Shown here piece after piece: positions 1-6,380 of a stretch of 10,069 bases of DNA (position 1 is the stretch's first letter; the number at the start of each line of letters is the position of its first letter). Source of the stretch: an uncultured Lachnospiraceae bacterium (GTDB lineage Bacteria; Bacillota; Clostridia; Lachnospirales; Lachnospiraceae); the NCBI GenBank assembly GCA_910585065.1, contig CAJUCG010000122.1, positions 1 through 10,069 of the forward strand, read 5' to 3'. The notes under the pieces are model-generated. The model was not told the DNA's origin and did no database searches. It worked only from the letters and a program-made list of their open reading frames with translations. A program made the translations under genes and the position numbers.

Positions 1-59
1 CAATGGTAGAACACCAGCCTTCCAAGCTGGATACGTGGGTTCGATTCCCATCACCTGCT
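1..59 (+). tRNA. trnG: tRNA-Gly (TCC), 5' end cut by the window
   Basis: The anticodon stem CCAGC (14-18) pairs with GCTGG (26-30) around the loop CTTCCAA, giving anticodon TCC at 21-23. A T arm with the TTCGATT loop and a 3' acceptor half CACCTGC (52-58) plus discriminator T59 follow. By comparison with a full tRNA about 12 bases of the 5' acceptor and D-arm start lie outside the window. CCA is not encoded. It is the first visible gene of a rightward Gly-Arg-His cluster. Confidence 0.95.
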
Positions 60-66
60 TTTCTAT

Positions 67-140
<74 letters not shown>

Positions 141-174
141 TTACACAGTTCCTTGGCAGAACTGTGATTCCTAT

Positions 175-249
175 GGTGGGTATAGCGCAGTTGGTTAGCG
201 CGCCAGATTGTGGCTCTGGAGGCCCAGGGTTCGAATCCCTGTATCCACC
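175..249 (+). tRNA. trnH: tRNA-His (GTG)
   Basis: Anticodon stem CCAGA/TCTGG encloses TTGTGGC, giving anticodon GTG. The acceptor GTGGGTA (176-182) pairs with TATCCAC (242-248). The extra G at 175 faces discriminator C249, the G-1:C73 pair that identifies histidine tRNAs, so the gene is given from 175. T arm CAGGG-TTCGAAT-CCCTG is perfect. CCA is not encoded. It is the last gene before the terminator at 254-280. Confidence 0.96.
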
Positions 250-253
250 CTGA

Positions 254-280
254 AGTCTTTTGCTTGCAAAAGACTTTTTT
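254..280 (+). terminator. Intrinsic terminator of the Gly-Arg-His tRNA cluster
   Basis: Perfect 9-bp stem AGTCTTTTG (254-262)/CAAAAGACT (267-275), loop CTTG, then a run of T to 280. It starts five bases after tRNA-His and ends the cluster transcript. Confidence 0.9.
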
Positions 281-293
281 CATCTTACTAGCT

Positions 294-315
294 GAAAAAG
301 CCTAGGTACTTTTTC
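294..315 (+). repeat. Short inverted repeat before tRNA-Gln
   Basis: GAAAAAG (294-300) and CTTTTTC (309-315) can form a 7-bp hairpin with loop CCTAGGTA in the 49-base spacer between the cluster terminator and tRNA-Gln. A weak promoter reading, TTACTA (285-290) and TACTTT (307-312) spaced by 16 bases, overlaps it. Its role is unknown. Confidence 0.35.
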
Positions 316-329
316 GCAGTAAAAATTAT

Positions 330-401
330 TGGGCCGTCGCCAAGCGGTAAGGCACAGGACTTTGACTCCTGCAGTCGCCAGTTCGAATCTGGCCGGCCCA
401 G
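330..401 (+). tRNA. trnQ: tRNA-Gln (TTG)
   Basis: Acceptor TGGGCCG (330-336) pairs with CGGCCCA (394-400), discriminator G401. Anticodon stem CAGGA/TCCTG encloses CTTTGAC, giving TTG. T arm GCCAG-TTCGAAT-CTGGC is perfect. CCA is not encoded. It lies beyond the terminator of the preceding cluster with only a weak promoter candidate of its own, so read-through past 254-280 may contribute to its expression. Confidence 0.96.
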
Positions 402-444
402 TTTAGCATCAAGTTTTGTTTTCATAAAAGTATTTCCTTTCGGG

Positions 445-476
445 AAAAGGCGATGGAGTGATCCATCGCCTTTTTC
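445..476 (+). terminator. Intrinsic terminator, probably two-way
   Basis: Stem GGCGATGGA (449-457)/TCCATCGCC (462-470) with loop GTGA, flanked by AAAA before and a T run after. It ends the tRNA-Gln transcript on the plus strand. Read on the minus strand the same stem is followed by TTTT, so it may also end the convergent DJ-1-family gene, whose stop codon is 35 bases away. Confidence 0.9.
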
Positions 477-511
477 TTGGTGCGCAGGAATTTGCAGGGC
501 TTGTCCATCGT

Positions 512-1063
512 TTAATATAGATGCAGCACGGACTCTGCAATTTTGCATCCCTGATTTAGTCCGGCAAGTTTTTCAATAATGGCAACGGCAAAGTCAAGTG
601 CTGTGCCAACCCCACGGCTGGTAATAATATGTCCGTCCTCCACCACTTTTTTCTTGATGCAGACCGCGTCTGGCAGCTGGGCTTCCATGCCCGGATAACA
701 GGTCGCCATCCTGCCCTTTAGCAGTCCGTATGCACCGAGGACGCTCGGCGCGCCGCAGATTGCTGCAATAAATTTTTCTTGTGTGTTGTAAGAGAAAAGA
801 AGATCCTTTAAGCCTGTATGTGCAGCAAGATTTTTGTAGCCCGGAAAACCGCCCGGCAGGATAAGCATATCCGCGTCAGAAAGAGTGCCATCCTCAAACA
901 GACGATCTGCGAGAACGGTGATGCCATGGGAGCCGGTAACTTTGCACTCTCCGGTAACGGACACCATGGTGCAGGCAATTTCAGCGCGCCGCAAAAGATC
1001 CACTACGGTCAGTGCCTCAACTTCCTCAAATCCTTCCGCCAGAAACAAATATGTTTTTTTCAT
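512..1063 (-). CDS. DJ-1/PfpI (ThiJ-like) family protein
   Basis: A 183-residue cytosolic protein of the class I glutamine amidotransferase-like fold. Members act as deglycases, chaperones or peptidases, and the exact substrate cannot be read from sequence. What is seen: the N-terminal EGFEEVEA motif with the conserved glutamate E16, the LPGGFPG turn near 69-75, and the nucleophile elbow AICGAPSVL with cysteine C103. ATCYPG near 120-125 and SRGVGTALDFA near 149-159 are also family motifs. Human DJ-1 has His126 near the active site; here Tyr123 occupies that place. Length is normal for the family. The start at 1063 is chosen over an in-frame ATG 21 codons upstream because GGAGG lies nine bases before it and because the promoter at 1098-1126 would leave the longer form no leader. 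It is transcribed alone. Confidence 0.93.
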   Translation of the reverse strand: MKKTYLFLAEGFEEVEALTVVDLLRRAEIACTMVSVTGECKVTGSHGITVLADRLFEDGTLSDADMLILPGGFPGYKNLAAHTGLKDLLFSYNTQEKFIAAICGAPSVLGAYGLLKGRMATCYPGMEAQLPDAVCIKKKVVEDGHIITSRGVGTALDFAVAIIEKLAGLNQGCKIAESVLHLY

Positions 1064-1072
1064 ATTGTGATA

Positions 1073-1077
1073 CCTCC
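1073..1077 (-). promoter_or_regulatory. Ribosome binding site fixing the DJ-1-family start
   Basis: On the minus strand GGAGG precedes ATG 1063-1061 by nine bases. The upstream in-frame ATG at 1126 has no such site and overlaps the -35 box. Confidence 0.75.
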
Positions 1078-1097
1078 ATATGATTTTGCTATCTATC

Positions 1098-1126
1098 ATA
1101 GTAAACGAAAATGCAGTGTATTGCAA
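1098..1126 (-). promoter_or_regulatory. Housekeeping (sigma-A type) promoter of the DJ-1-family gene
   Basis: On the minus strand -35 TTGCAA (1126-1121), a 17-base spacer and -10 TACTAT (1103-1098). Transcription would begin near 1091, giving a leader of about 28 bases before the start codon. Confidence 0.75.
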
Positions 1127-1155
1127 CCAAAAAATAGACCGAAATGATAATTTTT

Positions 1156-1185
1156 GGGAACTATCTGCGCCTCTTGCTCGTCTAA
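1156..1185 (+). promoter_or_regulatory. Candidate ECF-sigma promoter of the VWA lipoprotein gene
   Basis: GGGAACT (1156-1162) and CGTCTAA (1179-1185) resemble the GAAC-type -35 and CGTC-type -10 of extracytoplasmic-function sigma factors. The gap from the C of GGAAC to CGTC is 17 bases, one more than the commonest spacing. Start near 1191 would give a leader of about 40 bases. A competing housekeeping reading uses TTGCAA at 1121-1126 and GATAAT at 1146-1151, with a long 19-base spacer. Inference only. Confidence 0.45.
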
Positions 1186-1216
1186 TAATCAGAAAGATAA
1201 AATAGCAGGCAGAAAA

Positions 1217-1222
1217 AGGAGG
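1217..1222 (+). promoter_or_regulatory. Ribosome binding site fixing the lipoprotein start
   Basis: AGGAGG stands seven bases before ATG 1230 but only four before the in-frame TTG at 1227, so the ATG is taken as the start. Confidence 0.8.
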
Positions 1223-1229
1223 AGAATTG

Positions 1230-2654
1230 ATGAGAAAAAGAAAAATGGCAGCAGCACTCTTGCTGCTTTGTCTGATTTTGTCGGGCTGTGGGAAGGCGGC
1301 AAAGGATAGTGAATTCTGGACGGGGACTTCTGGTGTAGGTACAATGAAAGGAGAAGGATCGGACGGAAGCTTTGGAGGAATGTCGGGGGATATGATGGCA
1401 GATGTTTACGGTTCGAAGGATGTGTCAATCCCCGCTTTGGAGGGCGCGGCGGCAGGAGCCGATGATAAATTCGACAAGGCAGAGCCGGAGGATAAAGTGG
1501 TGGATTCTGTGGAGGGTCCAATAGAAGAGATCCTCGTACCGGGAGTAAAGGAGGATGAGTCAGTTCCTCCCCGCGCAGGACTTTTAACGGCGGGGGAATG
1601 GCGTGATAATGAAAACTGGGGATTTTTTACAAATCTTGTACACACGGGGCGATTTTCTTTTCGCCAATTTGGGATTGCCCCTTATCAGCGCGTGGTAGTG
1701 CAGGCATTTTCGGAGGGAGTACCAGCGGAAAAAGTAAAGGTGCGCCTCTGTACCGCATCGGGCGATGCAATCTCTTATTCGGTAACAGATCATAATGGAA
1801 GGGCATACCTTTATTACAATATCTATGGCGAACAGGAGAAGGCGGATTATGTTGTGCTAATAAAGCCGGATGGCAGCGAGGTTTTAGCAGATCTTACAGG
1901 TGCGGGGCAAAAAACAAACCAAAACGGAGAGCAGACTCCTGATAGGGGACAGTTAGAACCCTATTTTTCCGAATATATTGTCAGTGAGGAGCTTAGTGTG
2001 GAGCTTGGGACTCTAGAGAGGTCTGGGCGCGCATTGGATCTGATGTTTGTTTTCGATACGACGGGTTCGATGGGGGATGAGCTGATGTATTTGCAGAAAG
2101 AATTTGAGGATATTGCAGGGCGCGTGGCAGATCAGAACACCCGGTTTTCGGTAAATTTTTATCGGGATGACGGCGATGCCTATGTTGTGCGCGCAAATCC
2201 GTTTTCGGGCGATATTGAGGCGACAGCGGCGCAGATCAATGCGGAGGCAGCAGATGGCGGCGGGGACTATGAGGAGGCAGTGGATAGGGCGTTACTTAAC
2301 GCAGTGATGGAACATGACTGGCGGGAAGAGTCCGTAAAACTAATGTTTTTGATTTTGGACGCGCCGCCGCACGACACGCAGGAGACGGCAGTCAATCTAA
2401 GATCCGCACTGGACGCAGCGATGGAAAAGGGCATCCGCATAATTCCGATTGCCTCTAGCGGCGTAAATGAAATGACAGAAGCATTTTTGCGAAGCATTGC
2501 CATGCTGACCGGGGGAACTTATACATTTTTGACGGATGACAGTGGGATCGGCAACAGCCATTTGGAGCCAACCGTTGGCGCGTACACGGTGGAGGCATTA
2601 AATGAAATGATTGTGCGGCTGATCAAAGAGTATTACGGGGAGAAAATCGGGTAG
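1230..2654 (+). CDS. Lipoprotein with von Willebrand factor A domain
   Basis: A 474-residue secreted, membrane-anchored protein. Residues 1-19 are a lipoprotein signal peptide with basic start (MRKRK), a leucine-rich core and lipobox LSGC; Cys20 is the lipidated residue. Residues about 21-115 form a Gly/Ser/Asp/Glu-rich linker. Residues about 140-215 look beta-rich (VVVQAF, KVKVRL, DHNGRAYLYY), like an Ig-like or carboxypeptidase-regulatory fold. The VWA domain spans about 270-455, with metal-site motif DTTGS beginning at Asp276, the GGGDYEEAV segment (Asp346) and DAPPHD beginning at Asp377. Such domains bind protein partners through a divalent metal. The partner is unknown and no chaperone ATPase neighbour is present. 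Transcribed alone and possibly under envelope-stress (ECF) control. No plus-strand terminator with a T run follows the stop. Exact function not recognised. Confidence 0.9.
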   Translation: MRKRKMAAALLLLCLILSGCGKAAKDSEFWTGTSGVGTMKGEGSDGSFGGMSGDMMADVYGSKDVSIPALEGAAAGADDKFDKAEPEDKVVDSVEGPIEEILVPGVKEDESVPPRAGLLTAGEWRDNENWGFFTNLVHTGRFSFRQFGIAPYQRVVVQAFSEGVPAEKVKVRLCTASGDAISYSVTDHNGRAYLYYNIYGEQEKADYVVLIKPDGSEVLADLTGAGQKTNQNGEQTPDRGQLEPYFSEYIVSEELSVELGTLERSGRALDLMFVFDTTGSMGDELMYLQKEFEDIAGRVADQNTRFSVNFYRDDGDAYVVRANPFSGDIEATAAQINAEAADGGGDYEEAVDRALLNAVMEHDWREESVKLMFLILDAPPHDTQETAVNLRSALDAAMEKGIRIIPIASSGVNEMTEAFLRSIAMLTGGTYTFLTDDSGIGNSHLEPTVGAYTVEALNEMIVRLIKEYYGEKIG

Positions 2655-2670
2655 GAGGGACATCACACAT

Positions 2671-2700
2671 ATAAACAAGGAGGCGTATCATTACGCCTCC
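2671..2700 (-). terminator. Intrinsic terminator of tRNA-Lys
   Basis: Perfect 9-bp stem GGAGGCGTA (2679-2687)/TACGCCTCC (2692-2700) with loop TCAT. On the minus strand it is followed by TTGTTTAT, and it starts ten bases after tRNA-Lys. On the plus strand CCCCAATACT follows, so it is a poor terminator for the lipoprotein gene, though the hairpin may protect that mRNA end. Confidence 0.75.
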
Positions 2701-2709
2701 CCCCAATAC

Positions 2710-2782
2710 TGAGACACGCGGGAATCGAACCCGCGACAACTTGATTAAAAGTCAAGTGCTCTACCGACTGAGCTAGTGTCCC
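2710..2782 (-). tRNA. trnK: tRNA-Lys (TTT)
   Basis: On the minus strand acceptor GGGACAC (2782-2776) pairs with GTGTCTC (2717-2711), discriminator A at 2710. Anticodon stem CTTGA/TCAAG encloses CTTTTAA, giving anticodon TTT; T arm GCGGG-TTCGATT-CCCGC is perfect. CCA is not encoded. It is a single-gene unit with its own promoter and terminator, divergent from tRNA-Leu. Confidence 0.96.
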
Positions 2783-2809
2783 ATCTTATGTTTTTTTTAT
2801 CTGCACGTT

Positions 2810-2838
2810 ATTCTAGCATAGTTTTTCCAAGATTGCAA
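2810..2838 (-). promoter_or_regulatory. Housekeeping promoter of tRNA-Lys
   Basis: On the minus strand -35 TTGCAA (2838-2833), a 17-base spacer and -10 TAGAAT (2815-2810). Start near 2803, about 20 bases before the tRNA. Confidence 0.8.
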
Positions 2839-2887
2839 GAAAAATTTAAGAATTTGCAAGTATTTTTTATTATGACAAAAAAAATCC

Positions 2888-2916
2888 TTGACCTTTTCTC
2901 AAAGAACGGGTATAGT
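2888..2916 (+). promoter_or_regulatory. Strong housekeeping promoter of tRNA-Leu
   Basis: -35 TTGACC (2888-2893), 17-base spacer, -10 TATAGT (2911-2916): the best promoter in the window. Start near 2923, about 35 bases before the tRNA. It may also serve the histidine kinase gene downstream. Confidence 0.88.
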
Positions 2917-2957
2917 ATTAGAGAGAGAGTAAGTACCTTTCAATCTTTATTTTGTTT

Positions 2958-3037
<80 letters not shown>

Positions 3038-3100
3038 TTAGGCGGCGCGAAGCGGAACACAAGCGGTTCAAGTTTCGTGCCGTTTTGCGCATCGGGTGGT

Positions 3101-3115
3101 GGGAAGGAGATTCCC
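3101..3115 (+). repeat. Weak hairpin between tRNA-Leu and the kinase gene
   Basis: GGGAA (3101-3105) and TTCCC (3111-3115) can pair around GGAGA and are followed by the T-rich stretch CAGTTTTGATTTT. With a 5-bp stem and an interrupted T tract this is at best a leaky terminator or attenuator. It is the only candidate stop signal in the 119-base gap. Confidence 0.35.
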
Positions 3116-3147
3116 CAGTTTTGATTTTGCGAACCCAAAGCGCGAAA

Positions 3148-3153
3148 AGGAGG
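3148..3153 (+). promoter_or_regulatory. Closely spaced ribosome binding site of the kinase
   Basis: AGGAGG ends only three bases before ATG 3157, shorter than the six to nine bases seen for the other genes in the window. It still fixes the start, since the longer frame would be translated from tRNA sequence. Confidence 0.6.
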
Positions 3154-3156
3154 ACT

Positions 3157-4908
3157 ATGAAGAGGGAACAGCAACAGAAATCTTTTGTGGACGAGGTGGT
3201 ATTGACCGCTTTAAATAAATTATTTTTGGATACATATTATATCAACCTGCGCACGGATGAATGTCAGACCGTGGGGACAAACTGTGAGGAAAAATTTACA
3301 GAAAAGCAGCGGGGGGCATACGATGAGATCTTGGCGGATTATCTTAAAGCGGCTGTACATCCAGATGACCGTGAAATGGTGGGACGGATGGCATCACGCG
3401 GCTACGCGCTCTGCCATCTTACGCCGGAACTGCCTTCCTATTCTTTTATTTATCGCAGACTCTGTGGAGAAAAATATCTGTGGTACCGCATGAACGTAAT
3501 CCTCTCTTCCCTAGCGGAGGATCATCGGGCAGAATATGTGGTCATCGCATTTATGGATGTGGATGAGGAGACGCGCAGGGAGGCGGCTTACCAGAAGAAG
3601 TTAGAGCAGACAAACCGGGATCTGATGGCTTCGCTAGAGCAGGAAAGCCGATACAAGGAAGCATTAAAAAAGGCTTACGATACCGCAATGCAGGCGAACA
3701 AGGCAAAGAGCGATTTCCTCTCAAATATGAGCCATGATATGCGCACACCGATGAATGGGATTATTGGGATGACGGCGATTGCGTTGGAAAATATTGGGAA
3801 TACCGCTAAAGCAAAAGAGTGTTTGGTTAAAATTGAAATGGCATCGGCGTATCTGCTCCAGCTAATCAATGATGTGCTTGATATGAGCAAGATCGAGGCG
3901 GGCAATGTAATGTTTGCGCAGGAGGAGATTGCCCTTGCCGATCTAACGGAGTCTGTGGTCGTGCTATTGCAGCCGCAGATCCGCGAGAAAAGACATTCTC
4001 TTACCGTTCGGGTAAACCAAGTGCAGCACCAAAACATTGTTGCGGATGAACTGCGTTTGAGTCAGATCTTGATTAACCTGGTTGGGAATGCAATAAAATA
4101 TACGCCGGAGGAAGGGGAAATTTCCTTTGTAATCTCAGAGAAGGGGAAGGGAGAGGACGGAAAAATCTGGCTGGAATTTGTTATTTCCGACAATGGGATT
4201 GGCATGAGCGAGGAGTTTCTGCCAAGGCTCTTTGAAGTATTTACACAGGAGGATGCCGGGGCGAGGACGCAGGCGAGGGGATCGGGGCTTGGCATGGCGA
4301 TTGTGCATAATCTTGTTGCCATGATGCGGGGAACAATCCAGGTGGAGAGTGAGCAGGGCAAGGGGAGTATATTTACGGTATGTCTGCCATTCACACCCGC
4401 CGAAACAAAACAGCAGGAAACAGAATCCTGGGAATTTCATGTTGACGGGGAATCAGATTCATGGGAGACGGGGGAGAGAATTTTAAAGCGTCTTAACTAT
4501 GTGGACAGTGATTCACTAGCGGGATTTCGAATTCTTCTCGTGGAGGACAACGAGCTGAATATGGAGATTATGCTTGAAATTTTACAGGAAAAAGAAGCCG
4601 TGGTGGAAACAGCGGAGAATGGTCAGGTTGCTGTGGATAAATTTTTAGCAAACAAGCCGGGATATTACGATCTGGTTTTAATGGATATCAAGATGCCAAA
4701 ATTAAATGGCTATGAGGCAGCAGAGAAGATCCGTGCAAGTGCCAGAGAGGATGCAAAAAATATTCCGATCATCGCGCTTAGTGCGGATGCATTTGCGGAG
4801 GATGTGCAGAAAAGCTTAGCTGTCGGGATGAATTCCCATATTGCAAAACCTGTCGATTTCAGTATCCTAAACCGGGAGATAAGAAAATATGTAAGAAAAA
4901 ATAAATAA
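3157..4908 (+). CDS. Cytosolic hybrid sensor histidine kinase with receiver domain
   Basis: A 583-residue signalling protein with no membrane segment or signal peptide. Residues 1 to about 135 are a PAS-like sensory region; about 135-185 is a charged coiled-coil linker. The dimerisation domain has the H box SHDMRTP with phospho-acceptor His193. The ATPase domain has an N box with Asn311, a G1 box DNGIGM beginning at Asp345, and GSGLGMA at 375-381. The receiver (about 457-580) has acidic pair Glu463/Asp464, phospho-acceptor Asp510 in LMDIKMP, Ser542 and Lys564, so all catalytic positions are intact. Phosphate should pass from His193 to Asp510, then to an unseen HPt protein or regulator; no partner is adjacent. 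The reading frame is open back into tRNA-Leu, but the ATG at 3157 with AGGAGG before it is the sensible start. AGGAGG to ATG is only three bases; TTG 3121 behind AAGGAG is a weaker alternative. Confidence 0.93.
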   Translation: MKREQQQKSFVDEVVLTALNKLFLDTYYINLRTDECQTVGTNCEEKFTEKQRGAYDEILADYLKAAVHPDDREMVGRMASRGYALCHLTPELPSYSFIYRRLCGEKYLWYRMNVILSSLAEDHRAEYVVIAFMDVDEETRREAAYQKKLEQTNRDLMASLEQESRYKEALKKAYDTAMQANKAKSDFLSNMSHDMRTPMNGIIGMTAIALENIGNTAKAKECLVKIEMASAYLLQLINDVLDMSKIEAGNVMFAQEEIALADLTESVVVLLQPQIREKRHSLTVRVNQVQHQNIVADELRLSQILINLVGNAIKYTPEEGEISFVISEKGKGEDGKIWLEFVISDNGIGMSEEFLPRLFEVFTQEDAGARTQARGSGLGMAIVHNLVAMMRGTIQVESEQGKGSIFTVCLPFTPAETKQQETESWEFHVDGESDSWETGERILKRLNYVDSDSLAGFRILLVEDNELNMEIMLEILQEKEAVVETAENGQVAVDKFLANKPGYYDLVLMDIKMPKLNGYEAAEKIRASAREDAKNIPIIALSADAFAEDVQKSLAVGMNSHIAKPVDFSILNREIRKYVRKNK

Positions 4909-4924
4909 AAGGAAATCGTAAGGC

Positions 4925-4950
4925 GGGCAGGGGAAAATTTTCCCCTGCCC
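4925..4950. terminator. 26-base perfect palindrome between convergent genes
   Basis: GGGCAGGGGAAAA (4925-4937) is followed directly by its exact reverse complement (4938-4950). It lies 16 bases after the kinase stop codon and 26 bases before the symporter stop codon, so it is placed to stop transcription from both sides. The T runs sit inside the stem rather than after it, so it is not a textbook terminator in either direction. Confidence 0.65.
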
Positions 4951-4976
4951 AATTTAATAAAATCTTCTATATAAAT

Positions 4977-6362
4977 TTATTTGCAGGTGATATCGCGCCG
5001 CAGTAAAAAAAGTGCGTAGAGATTTGGGATGGCGAGAAACAGGTTTGCAAAATCCGTCAGTTCCCAGATAAAACTCATTGAGAGTACCGTCCCCAAAAAA
5101 ATCATCACAATATAAAAAGTTTTATAGCAGAAAATTCCGCGCTCCCCCACTAAAAAGATCGTGGCTTTTTCACCAAAATATGACCATCCGGTCAATGTGG
5201 CGAACGCGAATGCCATCAGGCAGAGATTGAGTAAGGGCGGTCCTCCTACGGATAGGTGCAGGAATGCAGCGGTGGTCAGTTCGTTCATGGAAAATTTTTC
5301 TATAAGCTCCGGTGCAGCGAGTGCTGTGGTTAGGATTGCAAGTCCGGTCAGCGCGCAGATCACCACGGTATCCCAGAAAGTTGCGGTCATCGAGATAAGG
5401 GCTTGTGTCTGCGGATTGGAAGTTTCCGCATCCGCTGCCGCGATGGAGGCGGTGCCAAGCCCTGCCTCGTTGGTAAACAGCCCGCGCGTCACGCCGTAGC
5501 GCAGTGCCCCCATAAATGCGCCGGAGAGTGTGCCGGCAGTAACCGCCTTTGCGGAGAAAGCCGAGCGCAGCATTAAAGCGATGGCTTCCGGAAGATATGT
5601 AATGTTTTTCCCCAAGATCAGAACACAGCAAAAGAGAAAAAGTCCCCCCATTACTGGGACTAGGTGAATACAGAATTTGTGGATTCTTCCCGCTCCGCCA
5701 ACAATCACCAGTCCAACGAAAAGTGCCAGCCCAATGCCGACAGGAATGCGCGGCAGACCAAATGAGACCGCCGCATCTGCAAATGCGCGGGACTGCGTAG
5801 AACAGCTCATGCAGCAGGCGGCAAATACTACAGCACCCGCATAGATGCGGGAGAGCCATTTTTTGTGCAATCGATCGCCAAGTACCACCATTGGTCCGCC
5901 ACAGTAGCTGCCATCAGGATTTTTTCTGCGGTGCAGGATAGCGAGAAAGCATTCGGCGTAGGATGTTGCCATGCCGAACACGCCAGTTAAAAAGCACCAG
6001 AACAATGCGCCCGGTCCGCCAAGATAGATGGCGGAGGAAACACCGATAATATTCCCCGTGCCAAGTGTGGCGGCAAGCGTTGTAGTCAGTGCCATCATAC
6101 CGGAAACTTTGTGGGCGGAGGAATTTTCACTTTTCTTTGCTTCTGTTTTCGTTTTCTCGCCATCCGCCTTCGCTCCGGTCTTCGTTTTTTTATCGTCCGC
6201 TTTTTCTCCGGTCACCGAATAGCGGATGCCTTTTAAGAGTTTTTTCTGGACGCATCCGGTATGTAGAGTGAAATAAAGATGAAACAGGCTGAGAACAATA
6301 AGCATCGGTCCGCCCCAGAAATAAGAGTTTATGCGGGAGAGAAGGGATTCTAAATACTGCAT
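4977..6362 (-). CDS. Sodium:alanine/glycine symporter (AGCS family)
   Basis: A 461-residue polytopic inner-membrane transporter that takes up alanine or glycine with sodium (family knowledge; the exact substrate is not decidable here). Seen: a first hydrophobic segment at about 19-38, the family signature GTGNIIGV (101-108) running into AIYLGGPGALFW, and repeated hydrophobic segments to the C-terminal FLAIPNLYALFLL. Residues about 51-88 form a lysine-rich cytosolic insert with two 11-residue near-repeats (KADDKKTKTGA, KADGEKTKTEA), unusual for the family. The C-terminus is short, ending LLRRDITCK. The start at 6362 is chosen because AAGGAG lies six bases before it; the frame is open upstream to 6488, overlapping the preceding protease gene, but those ATGs lack a ribosome site. 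It is 97 bases downstream of the protease gene on the same strand, with a dyad in its leader. Confidence 0.93.
   Translation of the reverse strand: MQYLESLLSRINSYFWGGPMLIVLSLFHLYFTLHTGCVQKKLLKGIRYSVTGEKADDKKTKTGAKADGEKTKTEAKKSENSSAHKVSGMMALTTTLAATLGTGNIIGVSSAIYLGGPGALFWCFLTGVFGMATSYAECFLAILHRRKNPDGSYCGGPMVVLGDRLHKKWLSRIYAGAVVFAACCMSCSTQSRAFADAAVSFGLPRIPVGIGLALFVGLVIVGGAGRIHKFCIHLVPVMGGLFLFCCVLILGKNITYLPEAIALMLRSAFSAKAVTAGTLSGAFMGALRYGVTRGLFTNEAGLGTASIAAADAETSNPQTQALISMTATFWDTVVICALTGLAILTTALAAPELIEKFSMNELTTAAFLHLSVGGPPLLNLCLMAFAFATLTGWSYFGEKATIFLVGERGIFCYKTFYIVMIFLGTVLSMSFIWELTDFANLFLAIPNLYALFLLRRDITCK
6139..6204 (-). repeat. 33-base degenerate tandem repeat inside the symporter gene
   Basis: Two adjacent 33-base units (6139-6171 and 6172-6204) share most bases. 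They encode the 11-residue lysine-rich units in the cytosolic loop before the GTGNIIGV helix. A partial third copy (CTCCGGTC, 6206-6213) follows, encoding TGEK. The frame is kept, so copy-number change would lengthen or shorten the loop by 11 residues. Confidence 0.7.
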
Positions 6363-6368
6363 ATCGCT

Positions 6369-6374
6369 CTCCTT
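6369..6374 (-). promoter_or_regulatory. Ribosome binding site fixing the symporter start
   Basis: AAGGAG on the minus strand with a six-base spacer to ATG 6362-6360. It lies six bases from the dyad at 6381-6420, so folding of the leader could influence access to it. Confidence 0.8.
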
Positions 6375-6380
6375 AATGGC

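Noticed and set aside
288..548. Minus-strand open frame of 86 codons across tRNA-Gln
   Set aside because: It is the antisense of tRNA-Gln and its terminator (the GRPDSNWR-type peptide), a well-known false gene, and overlaps the end of the DJ-1-family gene.
1189..1521. Minus-strand proline-rich open frame opposite the lipoprotein start
   Set aside because: Its proline runs come from antisense of GGA/GGG-rich codons; no ribosome site and it overlaps the likely promoter and leader.
5170..5859. Minus-strand open frame of 229 codons in another frame of the symporter
   Set aside because: It is a frame shadow of the symporter gene, rich in Cys, Arg and His, with no family features; the true frame carries the AGCS signature.
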